Source: Kryptolebias marmoratus (Eukaryota > Chordata > Actinopteri > Cyprinodontiformes > Rivulidae). From it: a stretch of DNA of 64,000 nucleotides. The stretch is from assembly GCF_001649575.2 (NCBI RefSeq), contig NC_051438.1, forward strand, positions 27,737,605 through 27,801,604, given 5' to 3'. The notes beneath the pieces were generated by a model. It was not told the DNA's origin. It did no database searches and saw only the letters and a list, made by a program, of their open reading frames with translations. Below, piece by piece: positions 24,765 to 38,197 of this stretch. The number at the start of each line of letters is the position of its first letter. The stretch's first letter is position 1. The translations under genes were made by a program, and so were the position numbers.

Positions 24765-26508
24765 GTACGACCGGATCGTCTGGTTCCCAAACCTTTCAGC
24801 TTCTGACCCATGAAATAATAAATATAAAAACACGCTAATAATCCCATAATGACACCACAAAGAGTCCTACAGCCACAACACTGCTGCTTTTATTTGTTGT
24901 AACAAGAAAGATGAAAATATACCATCACTGGTTCCCAAACGAGGGATCGGGGACCCAACTGTGGGTCATAAACTAAATTGTCTATTTTTGCCGTAACTGA
25001 GAGATAAAATCAGTTCTTTTACGTATAAAAGAAGATAAGATGTGTATATGGGGCTGCTATCGTCATTATTTCCTTCTTTAATCGGTTCAAAGATGTTTTT
25101 CTGCTTCAGCCAGCAGCAGCTGGGTGTCAAACGTCTTATTTTGTGGCTCGAAACCTTAAAAGTTTGGCAACCGTTGATCTGACGGCCGCTGTCTGGTGTT
25201 GGGTGACCCACTCTGGGGTCCGGAGCCCAACGTTGGACACCGTTGACCCACAGATCGAGCCTCTAACAACAAACAGAGTTTATGTTTTTGGGTTTTTTTT
25301 AGAGTGTGGTGTTGTAACACAAACATTCTGGAGTTTTTAGCTCCCAAAATGGCGGCTGTTTTTTTCTGTTTCCTGTTTTCCGGAGTCTTCTCGGCGTTCC
25401 GTCCAGATAAAAGCTCCACTTGTCGCAGCCAAATCACACGGTCTTCCACTTAAATATACGTTTCCCTGAGCTGCTCTGGCGGAGCCGGCCCGGTCTGAGG
25501 GCGGTTCTGGTCCATTCCTGGACGCGCCACGTGACCGAGCAGGACGCCGTGTGTTTTTATTCGTGGTGAGATTCGTGTTGCAGTCAGAGACGCTTCCCTT
25601 GATGAAAAAAAACAACGTTTTGTGTATTTATTTTACAGATCTTTAATTCAGGGAGCCAGTTTGTGTTCAGGAGCTCAGCAGAAACACAAAGACATGGTCG
25701 CCCGCCTTCGCCGTCCGGCGGTGGGTGATAATTGCTGCTTTGGTCTGAGCTACGCGGACAGATTTGTCCAACAAGCGAACGCACTGGTTCAGTTTTTGAG
25801 TCCAGATTTAGATTTCGAGCCCTGAAGGTTGAGCTGAACGTAATCACAGGACGGGTCCGATTCTTCAGCAGCGCTCTGTCCCATTTTTGAGGCCTGGGTT
25901 GAGGCGGCGGGGGCGGGAATGGTTGTCCTTGACGATATCTGGCAGGACACATTGAAGGTGGACGGGGCGGACGTGTCCAACCGCAGACGTTCGTGTGGAC
26001 GGAGACGGAGCGTCCGTCAGAAATATGTCGCTCCGTCGTGTTCGGTGGTGTGAGGAGGCGACCGCTGTTCTGCCTCGCGACAAAGAGAGATAAATGAGCT
26101 GTAATTTACAGCCTCCTGCGGGTTTGGACCGAGCCGAGCTTCTGATGACGTCTTTCAACCCAACTTTTCTCCTCTCAGCCAAAAAAAACGACTTTGGGAC
26201 GTACTTCAATAATAACCTGAGCTGAAAGTGTTTCTGACGCACGAGCAGGAAGTGCAAAGATGGCCGCAGTCAAAGGAAATGCCAAAGCTGCTGCCGGTGG
26301 CTCGTCAGGGTCACCGTGGTAACCACAGGCTTGAGACTCTCACTCCCTGACAGCATCTTTAGTGACAGTCTCAGCTGGTTGTCACTCATGGAAACTTTTG
26401 TTTGCGTTGCAAGTACTAATAAACCTGATCTTTGCTGACGGACTCAACCGGAAACTGAAGAGTCACATGTAGGAGCAGAGACGAGGGTTTTAAGAAAGGG
26501 ATTACCTG

Positions 26509-26521
26509 TGACCTTTGACCT
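26509..26521 (-). promoter_or_regulatory. DR1-type motif, first of six in the tandem repeat
   Basis: TGACCTTTGACCT; the complement is exactly AGGTCAAAGGTCA. Further copies: 26637-26649, 26727-26739 (perfect), 26880-26892, 27008-27020 and 27186-27198 (one half-site changed). Confidence 0.35.
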
Positions 26522-27245
26522 CATGAACCTTGAACTCAACAGGCACCATCTTTGACCCGTGAGGCGTCCAGCTGTGCAGTTTGATGTTCCTACGTCACTC
26601 TGCTGGAGAGTTAGACCACTGGGTCAGCTGTCAGGTTGACCTTTGACCCCATGACCTTGAAATCAATGGTGATCACCCTTTACCATAAGGTTATATGGCT
26701 GCAGAGTTAGCGCATGAGCTGGTCTGTGACCTTTGACCTTGAACTTTGATCGTATCACCACCAAAATCTAGTCCCTTGTTCCTGGTTATCATGGCCGCCA
26801 GATGGATTACTGCTTGTAGTACTCATTGGGTGATCCCGATTGATTTCAAAGTTATGGGATCTAAGGTCACCATCCCAATTGACCTTTGACCCCGTGAACC
26901 TTGAACTCAACAGGCACCATCTTTGACGCGTGAGGCGTCCAGCTGTGGAGTTTGATGTTCCTGCGTCACTCTGCTGGAGAGTTAGAGCATTGGGTCAGCT
27001 GTCAGGTTGACCTTTGACCCCATCGCCTTGAAATCAATGGTGATCACCCTACAGCCATGAGGTTATACAGCTGCAGAGTTAGCGCATGATCTGGTCTGTG
27101 GCAATTGATGGATTACTGCTTTTAGTACTCATTGGGTGATCCCAATTGATTTCAATGTTGTGGGGTCAAAGGTAAACTGGGATAGTGACCTTTAACCCCA
27201 CGACCTTGAAATCGGTGGTGATCACCCTTGACTCCGGAGGTGTCC
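26509..27245 (+). repeat. 371-bp tandem duplication rich in TGACCTTTGACC
   Basis: Two units with a period of 371 bases: the motif at 26509 recurs at 26880, and that at 26637 recurs at 27008. The units share blocks such as GGCACCATCTTTGAC, GTCACTCTGCTGGAGAGTTA and GGTGATCACCCT. A relative lies at 45400-45630 in intron 9. Confidence 0.9.
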
Positions 27246-28204
27246 AGCTGTGCAGCCTCTTGTGAACCCAGATGGTGGCGCTGGTGGAGGTTCTGAAGGT
27301 TCTGCAGGTTCCGGCTCCTCACAGCAGGTTCCTTCCCTCTCTGCCCGTGAAGACGGGAATCTGCTCGGCTGCATCTGGGAGGTAAACACAGATTCTTGGG
27401 AGGTTTGCTCCGTCCCCGGCTGCAGGCGGATCGGATCTTTGAGTAACCTCCGAGTCGCAGAGGGAAAGGCTTTTCTCAAGAGCTGCTGCTGTCACGGCTT
27501 CAACCAAGCATCTGCCGTGATGGGAACCATGTTTCTGCGCTCATTTTACTGTTGTTCTACCAGTGTTTACATTCTTCTAACCGGGCCTCGGTATGATCCG
27601 TGTTTTATGTTTACAGTTTGTTCTAATAGAGTAAGCAGCACAGCCCGATTTGTCTCCTTTAGATTCTGGTGCCTGCTTGTGAAAAAATAAAAAAGCTCTC
27701 CAGAAAACATCAAGTTGGCAACGCAGGAACCACCGCTGGGCTCACGTGGATCTAGGTCACGTGTGAAGAATTAAAAAGTTCGTATCTCGTATTTATCTGG
27801 TTTCAGTAGGCCTGCTGGAGTTTTGTTGATCTGTTTTATAAATTTATGGAGAATAAACAGATGAGCTGAACTTTTTCTTCAAATCAAAGTGTTTTTCATC
27901 AAAATACAAAGGAACCTTTAGACCAGAGGAACTGCTGGTTCTTGTGGAAATTCAGCTAAAACTCAAAAACATCTGAAACTAAGCTGATAGGCTGTAAGAA
28001 GCAGAACAGTAGCTGAAACCCAAAAGAAGCAAAATGCTAGCTAAAAAGTAAACATAGCCAAACACCATCTTAAAGCAGCTAAAGGTCAGAAGGTCAGATG
28101 TTTGTTTTTAACTTTTTTTTTGGATTATTTGTGTTCTGGATGACCGAGAAACTTTCTGTTAAATCCAACATTTTAAAAGAACTGACAAAAAACAGAAGTC
28201 CGAT

Positions 28205-28400
28205 GGGTGGATGGTTGGATGGATGGATGGATGGATGGATGGATGGATGGATGGATGGATGGATGGATGGTTGGTTGGATGGTTGGNNNNNNNNNNNNNN
28301 NNNNNNNNNNNNNNNNNNNNNNNNNNNNNNNNNNNNNNNNNNNNNNNNNNNNNNNNNNNNNNNNNNNNNNNNNNNNNNNNNNNNNNTGGATGGATGGATG
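28205..28400 (+). repeat. (GGAT)n microsatellite with 100-N gap
   Basis: Pure GGAT units followed by GGTTGGAT variants. Gap 28287-28386. Confidence 0.98.
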
Positions 28401-30564
28401 TGTATATTTTGTTGTGTGTAGCTGTGTGTGTATTTTCTCTCAGTGTTGTGTGTTGTGTGTGTTGCTCTGACTCCGTTTATTGACGAGTCGAGGAAATCCC
28501 TCACATTCGGCTGCTTAGAATTCCGCGTCTTTCACTTCCTTCCAGTGCGTCTCGCCATAGAAGCTCGCCGTTTGTCTCCGGCCTTTTGGACGACTAAACG
28601 GCCGCTCAGCAGATAAAGAATTTTAATGACCATCTCTGTTTAAAAAACAGGATCTTTTATTCTCCTGACAGGCTCCCATGAGTCGAAAAACATTCCGCCT
28701 GCTTTCATTTTTCCCCTACAAACAGATTAAACGTCAATCTCCCGAAAAACAAAAAAACAACCGATAACTTCACCGCCAAACGCCAACGACGTGGAGCTGA
28801 GAGGCCGTCCAACGCCGACGATTATAAATCCTTAATGGGCTCCAAATAAAATATCAGGTTCCTGAAATGAACTTTAGCAGAGCGGGAACATTCTGGATCC
28901 GCTCTTAAAAACTCGGCAGTAACAATGTGGTTTTTCCACTCCCTGCTGCAGGATTTAACCCTCCGTGGACCGGAGTGTTTGGAAGCGGGGGGAGGGTCAG
29001 GACGTCTGTGTTTTGCTTTCGTTAGGACCCGTTGGTTCTGCTCCGCCATGTTGTTGTTTGTTTTTTTTTTAATAAAAGCAGCACTCCAACAAAAAGGCAA
29101 ATCGCTTCATTCCATTTTCTCCACGGGACCTAAAATATGAGGAAAAAGCAGCACTTTGTTCGCGTCCGTCGACGGTTCCTGCAATGTTTGGGGAAGATTT
29201 ATGCGTCAGCTTTCAGTCGCGGCTCCATAAACACCTCACAGGCTGGCTAACATTGGTTTTATTTGATTAATGCCTTTAAAATCGTCATTTTAATAAAAAT
29301 CCGCGGCCCCCTTTGTGTTGGTTTGGAGCTGGGAGCGCTCTGTTGGGATATCCCTTTCACTGTGTTGCTTGTTAAGTGTGAGAAAACCTCTGTTTACTCT
29401 GTTATGTTTGGCAAACCGTGCAGCGGGACGGCTCGCACCGTGCACCCGGCTCCACGAGGCCCTTTTTTTTCCAAGGCTCTCCATGAGGGCCGCATTAAAA
29501 GAAGCTTTGTCGCAAAGCAACAGGTTCTCAGAGGCAGAAAAATGCCAATTTCGCCTGGTTGGCAGCCGGTCCTCTTCCCTCCCGAGTAATGATGTGTTTT
29601 ATTTACGCTGCCCCTTCAGAGCACAATCCAGCCGCAGTCCATAAACCGTAATTAACCGTTTAGCCTTAAGCTCGGGGCTGCAGATGGGCCGGCTCATAAA
29701 TTCACACGTTCATCCGTCCTCCCGAAGTCCCGGACCTGGTTGGACCCGGTTGGACCCGGGTTTAGCTCCTGGTGGAATATTAAAAAGCAGCAGCTTATCT
29801 CTGGTGCCAGCACAGACACTCAAACCTGCTTCCTTCGCGGCTTAGACCGACTGGAAGCCTTTCCCAGGAGGTGGGCGCCGCCACCGACCCCCCACCGCAG
29901 CAGCAATCAGAAAACACTGAGCTTAATTGTGATTAGCATATGTTTGGACCCCCTCCGGCTCTGACAGCATGGCCACATCACCTTCTTGGAGGTTAACGTG
30001 ATTTGTTGGGTGGTAATGGACACTGATAAGGTGCTTAGACTCGGCCATATGCTGCTTCTGGTTTATGTTTTCCGGGCTGAGAGGCTTACGCAGGAAAACT
30101 GCGGATCTTTTCCGTGGAGGCAGCAGATGGTCACCTGCTCGGGTTGTTCTCCCATGTTCCCCTAAATGGGGTCCGGACTCAAACAAAGCTTTCAGACCCG
30201 GTTTGATTTCAGAACGAGGTTACGTCATTGACGCTGTTCTCCTGTCAAAGCGGGAAAGAATCCTCCCCGGAGGACCGAGTCGCCAGCTTCTTTCTGCTTC
30301 ACCCCGCCCTGTAAAGGTGGCTCTCAGGGTGAAGACTTATCTGACAGCAGAGTTTAAAGAGGAAAGGCTCTTCTCCTCGGGCCGAGCGCAGGAAGTACCG
30401 TCAGTTTTATCAAGAGACGCCATCGCTGAGGCCGAGGTTTGAGTCGGGCTTGATCTTCCATAACTTCAGGCTGAAACAAACCGACAAACCGCGTCAAAAA
30501 GTACGTTTTTATCTCCCGTAATTTAGAAAACATCGCTCTGTGGATGCTGGTTTGCAACAAAATT

Positions 30565-31262
30565 CAGTCCCTCCAGGATTTCGCTGGCATTTTTTCTTGT
30601 TGTTGCGATTTTTTTTAAAACTAAAATCAATAAACAACCATAACTTTTAATATATAAACCAAAAATCCTTCCTAGTTTTGTAAGATAATTCCCAACAAAC
30701 ATTGACATTCTCAAAAGGTGCTTTATTTGAGAACTTTGATAGCTTCTAAACTGACATTCATGAGCATTTCTGGATTGTCCCTGGTCTGCAGCTCTCCTCA
30801 CATGTTTNNNNNNNNNNNNNNNNNNNNNNNNNNNNNNNNNNNNNNNNNNNNNNNNNNNNNNNNNNNNNNNNNNNNNNNNNNNNNNNNNNNNNNNNNNNNN
30901 NNNNNNNNNNNNNNNNNNNNNNNNNNNNNNNNNNNNNNNNNNNNNNNNNNNNNNNNNNNNNNNNNNNNNNNNNNNNNNNNNNNNNNNNNNNNNNNNNNNN
31001 NNACGCTCCCGGCATTCTGACGTTAACAGGAAGTGACGTCACGTGTCTTCTTCCTGAGTTATTTGGGGTTATTTTGTATTCCACGCTACACAAACCCACA
31101 AAGAAGAGACTAGACCGCAGAAACGGTGGCGAATCACTTTAGAAACAATGAATATTGGGTTAAAGTTGCGGTGTTTTGGGCAAAGTTGCAAAAAGTTGCG
31201 ATTTTGCGGGGTTTGCTTGATTTTGCGTTGATAGTTGCGATCGCAAAATCCTGGAGGGTCTG
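30565..31262 (+). mobile_element. hAT-like non-autonomous element, family A copy 2
   Basis: Starts CAGTCCCTCCAGGATTTCGC and ends AAATCCTGGAGGGTCTG. Flanking sequence outside the gap matches the 46022-46687 copy closely. 195 N at 30808-31002 remove the zinc-finger part. No exact 8-bp target duplication is visible. Confidence 0.8.
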
Positions 31263-32663
31263 ATTATTGGTAAAAATACACGAAAGGTTTGGAGACCTCT
31301 GAGTTGTGTTGGGAAGATTTCTTCTCTTGACGATTGAAGTTCAATCGAAGCTGTTTGCTGACCTGAGGTCAGATCATCATTGCCGAAGGTTCGATTCCTT
31401 CATGTCGGCGATAAAGATCTAAACATTTTAAGCTCCTGAGCTTCTGAGTTGGACGGTTTTATTGTTAAACTTCCTCCAGTTCTGCAGGTAAAACAAGCTG
31501 CTTTTAAAAAGTGTCAAGTTACAACAAAAAAGAGAGGAAATAAAGAGTCTGGGGACGGATCTGCCAGTGGAAAAACGTTTGTCTGACCACAGAGAGGACA
31601 GCCGCCGGTTGGCAGCCGACTCCCCTCTGCAGTTTTCCACCGGCTCTTTTTCCACGGCTAGGTGATGTCACCGGTCTCGTGCGCTTCCAGATTTAGGCAT
31701 GTTTCCCCCGCTGTGCCGGAGGTGTGGCGCTCGCCTCGGCTGCAGTTATCTCTCATTCGCCCTGACAGTCTTCCCCCGGCTCTGCCAGGTCCCCGCCAAG
31801 ATGGAGGAGATGCTGGCGTTCCCCCGGCGCTCTCGGAGAGCATTCCTCTCCCGTTGAGTCACAAAGAAGGGGATGGGGGTCGTTCTGAGCACTTCCTCTC
31901 TGCGTCTGTCCCAGGTAGGACAGCCAGGACGCTGTCTCTGTTGTCCAGCAGCTGCCGCCGAATACATTTCAGGAATGTCTCACCTGAACTTTAACCTTTT
32001 GAAACAACTGCACGCGTCCGCGTACCTGCCAAGATATAGTGTTCCTCGACTAAATCTGTCATCCCACGTGATGTAACGGGATACGTCTGAACTATTTACA
32101 CTCGGAGGAGGAGGTTTGCGAGGGGAACAGCTGCCAGGGGACATACGATATCTGCGTGTGGCCGGAGGACGCCGGGGAAGACGGGGAAAGCGCTCGGGGT
32201 TTTAGCTGATGCCCGAGCATCAGGAGAGGGGTCGGCGTGGGTTCACGTCTGACCGGAGGGGCGGTTAAAACACGTCACAATTAGAGTTAACCGTTCGAAG
32301 CAGTATCTGCGACCAGATGCCAGGTTTCTATAACCGACGAAAACAGCCAAATAAGTCAACGATGGCGTCCACGAAGGAGCCGTTTGCAGACAGTTCGAGT
32401 TCACAGGCATGTTTCTAAAACAATCTAAATTAAAATACCAGAGAACGGGATGTATTTTAAATATAATCCATGAGGCAAATTTCGCAAATCCGACTTCTTC
32501 AGCAGCTGATGAGCGTCAAAGGAAGGTGTAGAAACTGATTTTAGCGGTTTAAAGCCCGCCGAACGCTCTGCTTGATCCACAGTGTTTGTTTCCCTCCACC
32601 TTTCTCTCTCCGCTCTTTTATTGTCCGACCAAACGTCTCAGATTCAGGACGACGCGTTGCAAC

Positions 32664-33566
32664 CAGGGCCGTAACCAGACTTTAAAAAACACTGAGGTCA
32701 ACCACTCATTCTCCCCCTGCACATCAGTTACAGTGAAGACCAAAACTGAATTAAAATAGAAGCATTTATTTAAAACAAGTGGCTTGAATGTGTATATGAC
32801 ATGTGTTTGTGTGTGTGTGTAAATCCATGGGGATCAGCCTCATCTGAAGCAACAGAGGACTCAGGGCACAACCATGATGACTCACTGAAATGACATGAAT
32901 TAGTTTATATGAATGCTGATTCAAAACACAAGATTTTAGCAGAGATTTCACCTTTTTATCAAATACCAGTGAGGTGTTGTAGTTTTGGAGCTGGACCAGT
33001 TCNNNNNNNNNNNNNNNNNNNNNNNNNNNNNNNNNNNNNNNNNNNNNNNNNNNNNNNNNNNNNNNNNNNNNNNNNNNNNNNNNNNNNNNNNNNNNNNNNN
33101 NNNNNNNNNNNNNNNNNNNNNNNNNNNNNNNNNNNNNNNNNNNNNNNNNNNNNNNNNNNNNNNNNNNNNNNNNNNNNNNNNNNNNNNNNNNNNNNNNNNN
33201 NNNNNNNNNNNNNNNNNNNNNNNNNNNNNNNNNNNNNNNNNNNNNNNNNNNNNNNNNNNNNNNNNNNNNNNNNNNNNNNNNNNNNNNNNNNNNNNNNNNN
33301 NNNNNNNNNNNNNNNNNNNNNNNNNNNNNNNNNNNNNNNNNNNNNNNNNNNNNNNNNNNNNNNNNNNNNNNNNNNAGGTAGCAAAGCTGCGCTCTTCTTC
33401 GTAGACATTGAGTTTGGCTGCAGCTGCACACAGTTGCAGCGCCTCCTACAGGAAACTGGTGGAGCTACGCAGAGAACCACGCCGTTCAAAAGCCTTGTTT
33501 GGATTCATGTTTTTATAAAACACTGAGGTCCGGACCCCGGGGTCCTCAGTGGGAGCTACGGTCCTG
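32664..33566. mobile_element. DNA element with CAGGRCCGTARC terminal inverted repeats
   Basis: The left end reads CAGGGCCGTAACC. The reverse complement of the right end reads CAGGACCGTAGC. The 8 bases outside are GTTGCAAC and GGTGCAGT (5 of 8 equal), compatible with a decayed hAT-type duplication. A 373-N gap (33003-33375) hides the centre. A shared AAAACACTGAGGTC block near both ends adds support. Confidence 0.5.
33003..33375. other. assembly gap (N run)
   Basis: 373 N inside the CAGGRCCGTARC element; the largest gap in the window. Confidence 0.99.
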
Positions 33567-36500
33567 GGTGCAGTGAGTGTTGTCTTCGGGTCCCGAGCCT
33601 CGGAGGCCCTGAAGTGTTGCACCGCAGAGGCAGTAAACAGGCTGTGACGTCACTTCCTGTGTCGGAGGGGGTCAGTGCGTTTAGCGGCACAATCAGAGGA
33701 AACTGTGGCTGCAGCTGATCCTCTCCATGTGCTCGGTGTCTCGGTGTGAGCTAATGGCTTCTGTTGACAAAGCCACTTCCAGCAGCGGCTCCACTCGACG
33801 TCGTTGATCAGCAACAAACAACCGTATTATCCGTCCGTCGACTGTCAAACACACTTTGTCTGGTTTAATTCAGTTTAAAGCGATACAGACGCCTCCTCGG
33901 ATAAGAGGATCAGCTGAGCAGGACAGGGCTTTGTCAATCTGTTGCTGCGGCAACCCGGTGCCACGCTGACCCAGGCGGGGTCAGAAGGCCTGCAGGACGG
34001 CTCGATGGCGGCCGACCACAATCTGTTTGGGTCCAGATGTATCACCTAACTGCTGCGTGATTGTTCGTTATGGATACGGCCACATTTAATGTTTGGATTG
34101 TGTTTCAGGTAATTACGTGCGCTCGCCGCCAAACCTGCGGTCGCATGTCCCTGTGTAAATCACCAGTGATTACAGAAAAAAAAACACGAAAATACATAAT
34201 CACCTTGATTTCAACATTTTCTGTTCATGGTTATAAACACAAGAATCTTCAAAAGTCCCCAGAGTTTAGATGTTTGACTCACTGCGGCGACGAGTCACTG
34301 AAGATTAGTGTTTCTGGGTTTCTGGTTCTGCTTTCGGGACGGAAAAAAACTGTTTACCGATGCCTCTGTTTGTGCCGTTCGCTTCGCTTCTGGAGTTCAG
34401 CTGTGTTTACGCTGAATGCGCATGTTAGCCACTTCTGTTCTGACCAGAAAAACTGGATGCTACACAAGCTCTGGGTCCGATGTCTGTTTGTTATCACGAA
34501 GCCGGGCCGTGATGTAAGGTTCCGGTAAACCGACTCGGATCGCGTTCTGCGAGGAATCCCCTTCCCTTCCTGAAAGAGGCTGCCGAGGTCTCCGAACCCC
34601 CCACCAGAATGTGGAGATTTGTTTGTTGGGAAATTCTGTTTTTGCTTTCTGCCCGCAGAGTTCAGGGTTTTATTTCTCCAGCTTCTAGGAAAGGATTTCT
34701 GTTGGAGGATGAGATGTTTAAGCTGCTCGTTCGTTGATCTCTAAGCCTGTTTTTACTTTAAAGTTATAAAACATTGAGTCCATCCAAGAATAAATATATG
34801 CGTATTCCAGTTTATTGACTAAACTAATAACTACTACTTTTAGACAACTGTCAAAAGATCATTTTTAGCTTTTCTCGTCCAGAGAACATTCGTCAAAGAT
34901 ACAAGAGCGCACGATGCTAACCACGTTTATCGCAGATAAAATCTTATAAAAATACATATTTTGCCTTTAAGACTGGCTCTACTTGATATTTGTTGTGTTT
35001 ACGTTTTCATTTTAAAATATTTTGACAAACAGGTGAACTGGAAGATGTTTTCAACGTTTTCTTTACAAACGATTAGCTGTTAGCTAAGCTAGCATGATAG
35101 CTAGCTGCCGTGTAGCACGATTAGCATGCAAACTGGAAAGTCTTTCTCATTTTTTTTTTGTCTTTTGCTCTTTTTTTGAAGCATTCAAAGTTAATTTTGC
35201 TTCTGCTAACACAACGCGACCTTTATTAAAAGCTTCATTTCAACTAATTTAAAATATAAACACTACTTAGGCTAAAATGCTACAAAGGCTTCGTTTTCAT
35301 TTGCATCAAGACTTGTTATTAAAACTCTTGTATCCATTCATTTATTTTATTTGAGTCAAACGGATGGCTCATATTTTTAAATTAATCACTAACTTGCTGA
35401 TGTTTCGCATGCAGAATGAGCGCCATCTTTGTTTTTAGCGTTAGCATGCTAACATTTGCTAATAAGCAGGAGTTTGGGTAACAGGAAACACGAATTTGCT
35501 TCAGATAAACGCGTCAAACTTAGAACTGCAGTGTTGGGTTTGACTTTTTAAGCTTCCAAATTATGTATTTATTCATTTTTTACTAGAATACTTTGGGATT
35601 ATTCGTGTGAATATTCACCTTAATCACAGATGATGCTTTTTTATTGCACAAAAAATTTAATTTCCCTCTCAATCTTGAGCTGTTTTTTTTGTTTGTTTCT
35701 TTGTTTTAATGAACGTTTAAGAATCTGCAGAGATTACAGTGAAGGTGGAACCATGATGTAAGACTATTTGGCTGTTTTGGCGCGTCTATCTTTGTGTTTT
35801 TTCCCACATTAATAAGAGGAGCAAAGACACAAAGACGTTTACAAAGGAACTAATAAAGTGAAGAATATGGAGGGAGTTTCGAACTGATACCTTCTTATCT
35901 CTTAACTATTTTTCCTCTTTGTAATCTTTCAGTGACACCAGTTTAGTTGAAAAAAAGTCTTTAAAAGTGCAGTTTTATTGTCATGTATCGTCTCCCGAGG
36001 CTTTGGAGGCAAAGATAATTATCTGATTTCCAAACACGAAGTCGTGCAAAGGCATAACAAGAATATCGCCCTGATTTTCTCATCTTTCTTTATAAAATAA
36101 AATAATCTGTGTTGGCTGAGTAATAAAGCCGGAGTCCCCCCAGCTTTCGCTGCTCTGCGACCTCTTTTCTCAGATTCTGTATGTTTTGATTCTTCACGGC
36201 GCGGCATTAAGAGGAGGACAACGTCCAAATATATATATATTTTTTTATCTCTTATTAATCCAGGCTCCCACGGTACACATTTTCAAGCATCTGATGTTCT
36301 CAGCAGCTGTGTACACACGGGTCGGTTCTATCCTGGGTTATTATAATGGATATATTCACACAGATTCCTGAAGAGAGCTGCAGAAAAGGAACAGCTTTAA
36401 GTTGGAGAAGGTGAAAGCGCCTCTGGAAGCTTTCAGATCTCAGTTTGCTCCTTCTCCTCAGGTGCCCTCAGCGCTTATAGTATTTACTCTGTAACGCATA

Positions 36501-37702
36501 TGCACATCATTAGGAAGTGAAAATACCTCCCGGCGTTCGGAGATGTCCCCAGATCCCACGTCGGGGCTCTCAGTAATGAGGCTGAACTCGTGTTTATGTT
36601 TTGAATATAGATTAGGCAGTTTAGCGCCGTTGAAGGAAGGATTATGAAGGGCAGCTCAAGCAAGACAGATGTCTGAATCTCCTTTTTTCTTTTCTGCACT
36701 GGGGTTCATTTTTATCTGCTATTGATTAAAATCTAACCCCACGGAGCCCCGTCAGGCCTGTTCTTCACCCGCCCCGGCTGGATTTTTGCTGAAAATAGCC
36801 CTTTTCTTTGCTCAGATTCCACAGACTGAATGTGCACCTTAAAATAGACACCTCGATGTGGACTTTGTGTCTACGAGCGTCCAGGACCCCAGGAAGGACA
36901 ACTGGGAGATTTGGTTTCAGAAACGTTGAGCTTTTTTAACGCGTGGCCTCTGCTGATGGAAACATGAAGCGGAGCTGGATTTAAAGCTGAACTCAAAATT
37001 GTTTTAAAGCCAAAATAAGCTGAAAGAAAAGAACCCCCCCCCCCCATTGTGTGACGTCCTCAGAGCCGCTTAGGTTCAGCCGTTCATCAGTGAGTGAATG
37101 AATACTGGTACAATATACTTCAGTTTGTTGGAATTAATCGTTCCAACCGGCTAGAAAATACCACTGGAGTTTCATTTTTTGGCTTCCTGAAAGATAAAAA
37201 CCTTCCTCAGATTTGGATCCATAAACTCAGATGTTGGAATTCCTATCAGAACTCGAGTTCGGACCGCTTCAAAGAGAAGCGCCGCTCCGACCCTCGTTAC
37301 TGCGGCTTCACGACAACAAACCTAACCTTGGAAACCTAACTATTTCTACTTTTAAAATAAAGGCAAATGGAAAGGAGGACATCTCTGCAGAGAAGGAGAC
37401 AAGAAACAGGAAGTGCTCCTTCAAACAGTAAGTGAGCGTGCGCTGTCATTAAATGTCTGAGCTGCTTCCAGGCCAACAGCCTGAGATCAGTTTGATTCAG
37501 AGGAAAAAACATCAACAATCCATGTCTGATAGTCTGAACCTGCTGTTGGTTAGTTTACTCTGGTCTGAGAGTTTATAGATGCTAATCTGAGGCGCTCACG
37601 TTGTTTACCAGTTAGCATCTGGTTAGCATCGTTAGCTTCAAGTTAGCATCATTAGCTCTCTCCTGCTGTCTTCATGTTGATTTTCAGTGTTGTGTACTGA
37701 TG

Positions 37703-37951
37703 TTATGACAACGATCTGGGGGTAATTGGTTCTCTTCCTTCTACGTTCCCAACTTGGTCGTTATGCTCACCGTTTTGTTGGCCATGACAGTCTTGGTGAT
37801 CATCAGAATCTGAATCTGAAGAGTTTTCATTTGAGTCCAGAGATCCAGCCGTTGGTTCAGGTTCATCCTGGTACGGTTGTAGATCCATTACTCCCATGAA
37901 GTTTTCCTGCATTTCTTTGCGTTCAAAAAAAGGCTTCTTCTTCCATTTCAA
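37703..37951 (-). pseudogene. acidic peptide remnant, possibly transposon-derived
   Basis: An 82-codon frame with an LQPYQDEPEP motif followed by a Ser/Asp/Glu run (NENSSDSDSDDHQD). An LQPYxxEPE plus acidic-serine pattern is something I associate with P2X7-like domain proteins multiplied with fish transposons. No complete domain or splice partners are visible, so I treat it as a fragment. Confidence 0.25.
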
Positions 37952-38197
37952 CTGGTAAACAACAACTAAAAACAGTTTATTTAAGTTTTAGGTCAGAAAA
38001 ACGGGTCCCTGGAATGTTGTGTGGATGTGTTTGACTAAATAACGTTCATGAAATGTCACTTTTTTAGGAATTTAATTTCAGTTCAGCTTGAAACGCTCCA
38101 CCAGTGGAAACCTGTTGGTTCGATTCTTACTTTAGTCTCAGTGTCTCCAGGTTTTATTCACCGGTGTGTTTTTTTTTTCTCCTCCCACTGCCTCCAG

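Larger units (their letters stand above)
24765..38197 (+). other. intron 6 of fat4, longest complete intron
   Basis: 13.4 kb with no coding exon recognised. It holds, in order: TTCCCAAAC repeat pieces, a 371-bp tandem duplication carrying DR1-like motifs (26509-27245), a (GGAT)n microsatellite with gap (28205-28400), hAT family A copy 2 (30565-31262), an element with CAGGRCCGTARC ends (32664-33566), GCTAGC-rich stretches around 35080-35460, a poly-C tract near 37035, and a minus-strand acidic peptide remnant (37703-37951). The stretches 27700-28080, 28500-30560 and 31270-32660 look unremarkable. Confidence 0.75.

Noticed and set aside
31320..31402. tRNA-like segment with a perfect T-arm (GAAGG-TTCGATT-CCTTC)
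   Set aside because: No acceptor stem or D-arm partner in the 75 bases upstream; probably chance or a SINE remnant.
33003..33375. Open frames of 140-220 codons spanning N
   Set aside because: Most codons are undefined; frames across gaps carry no evidence.
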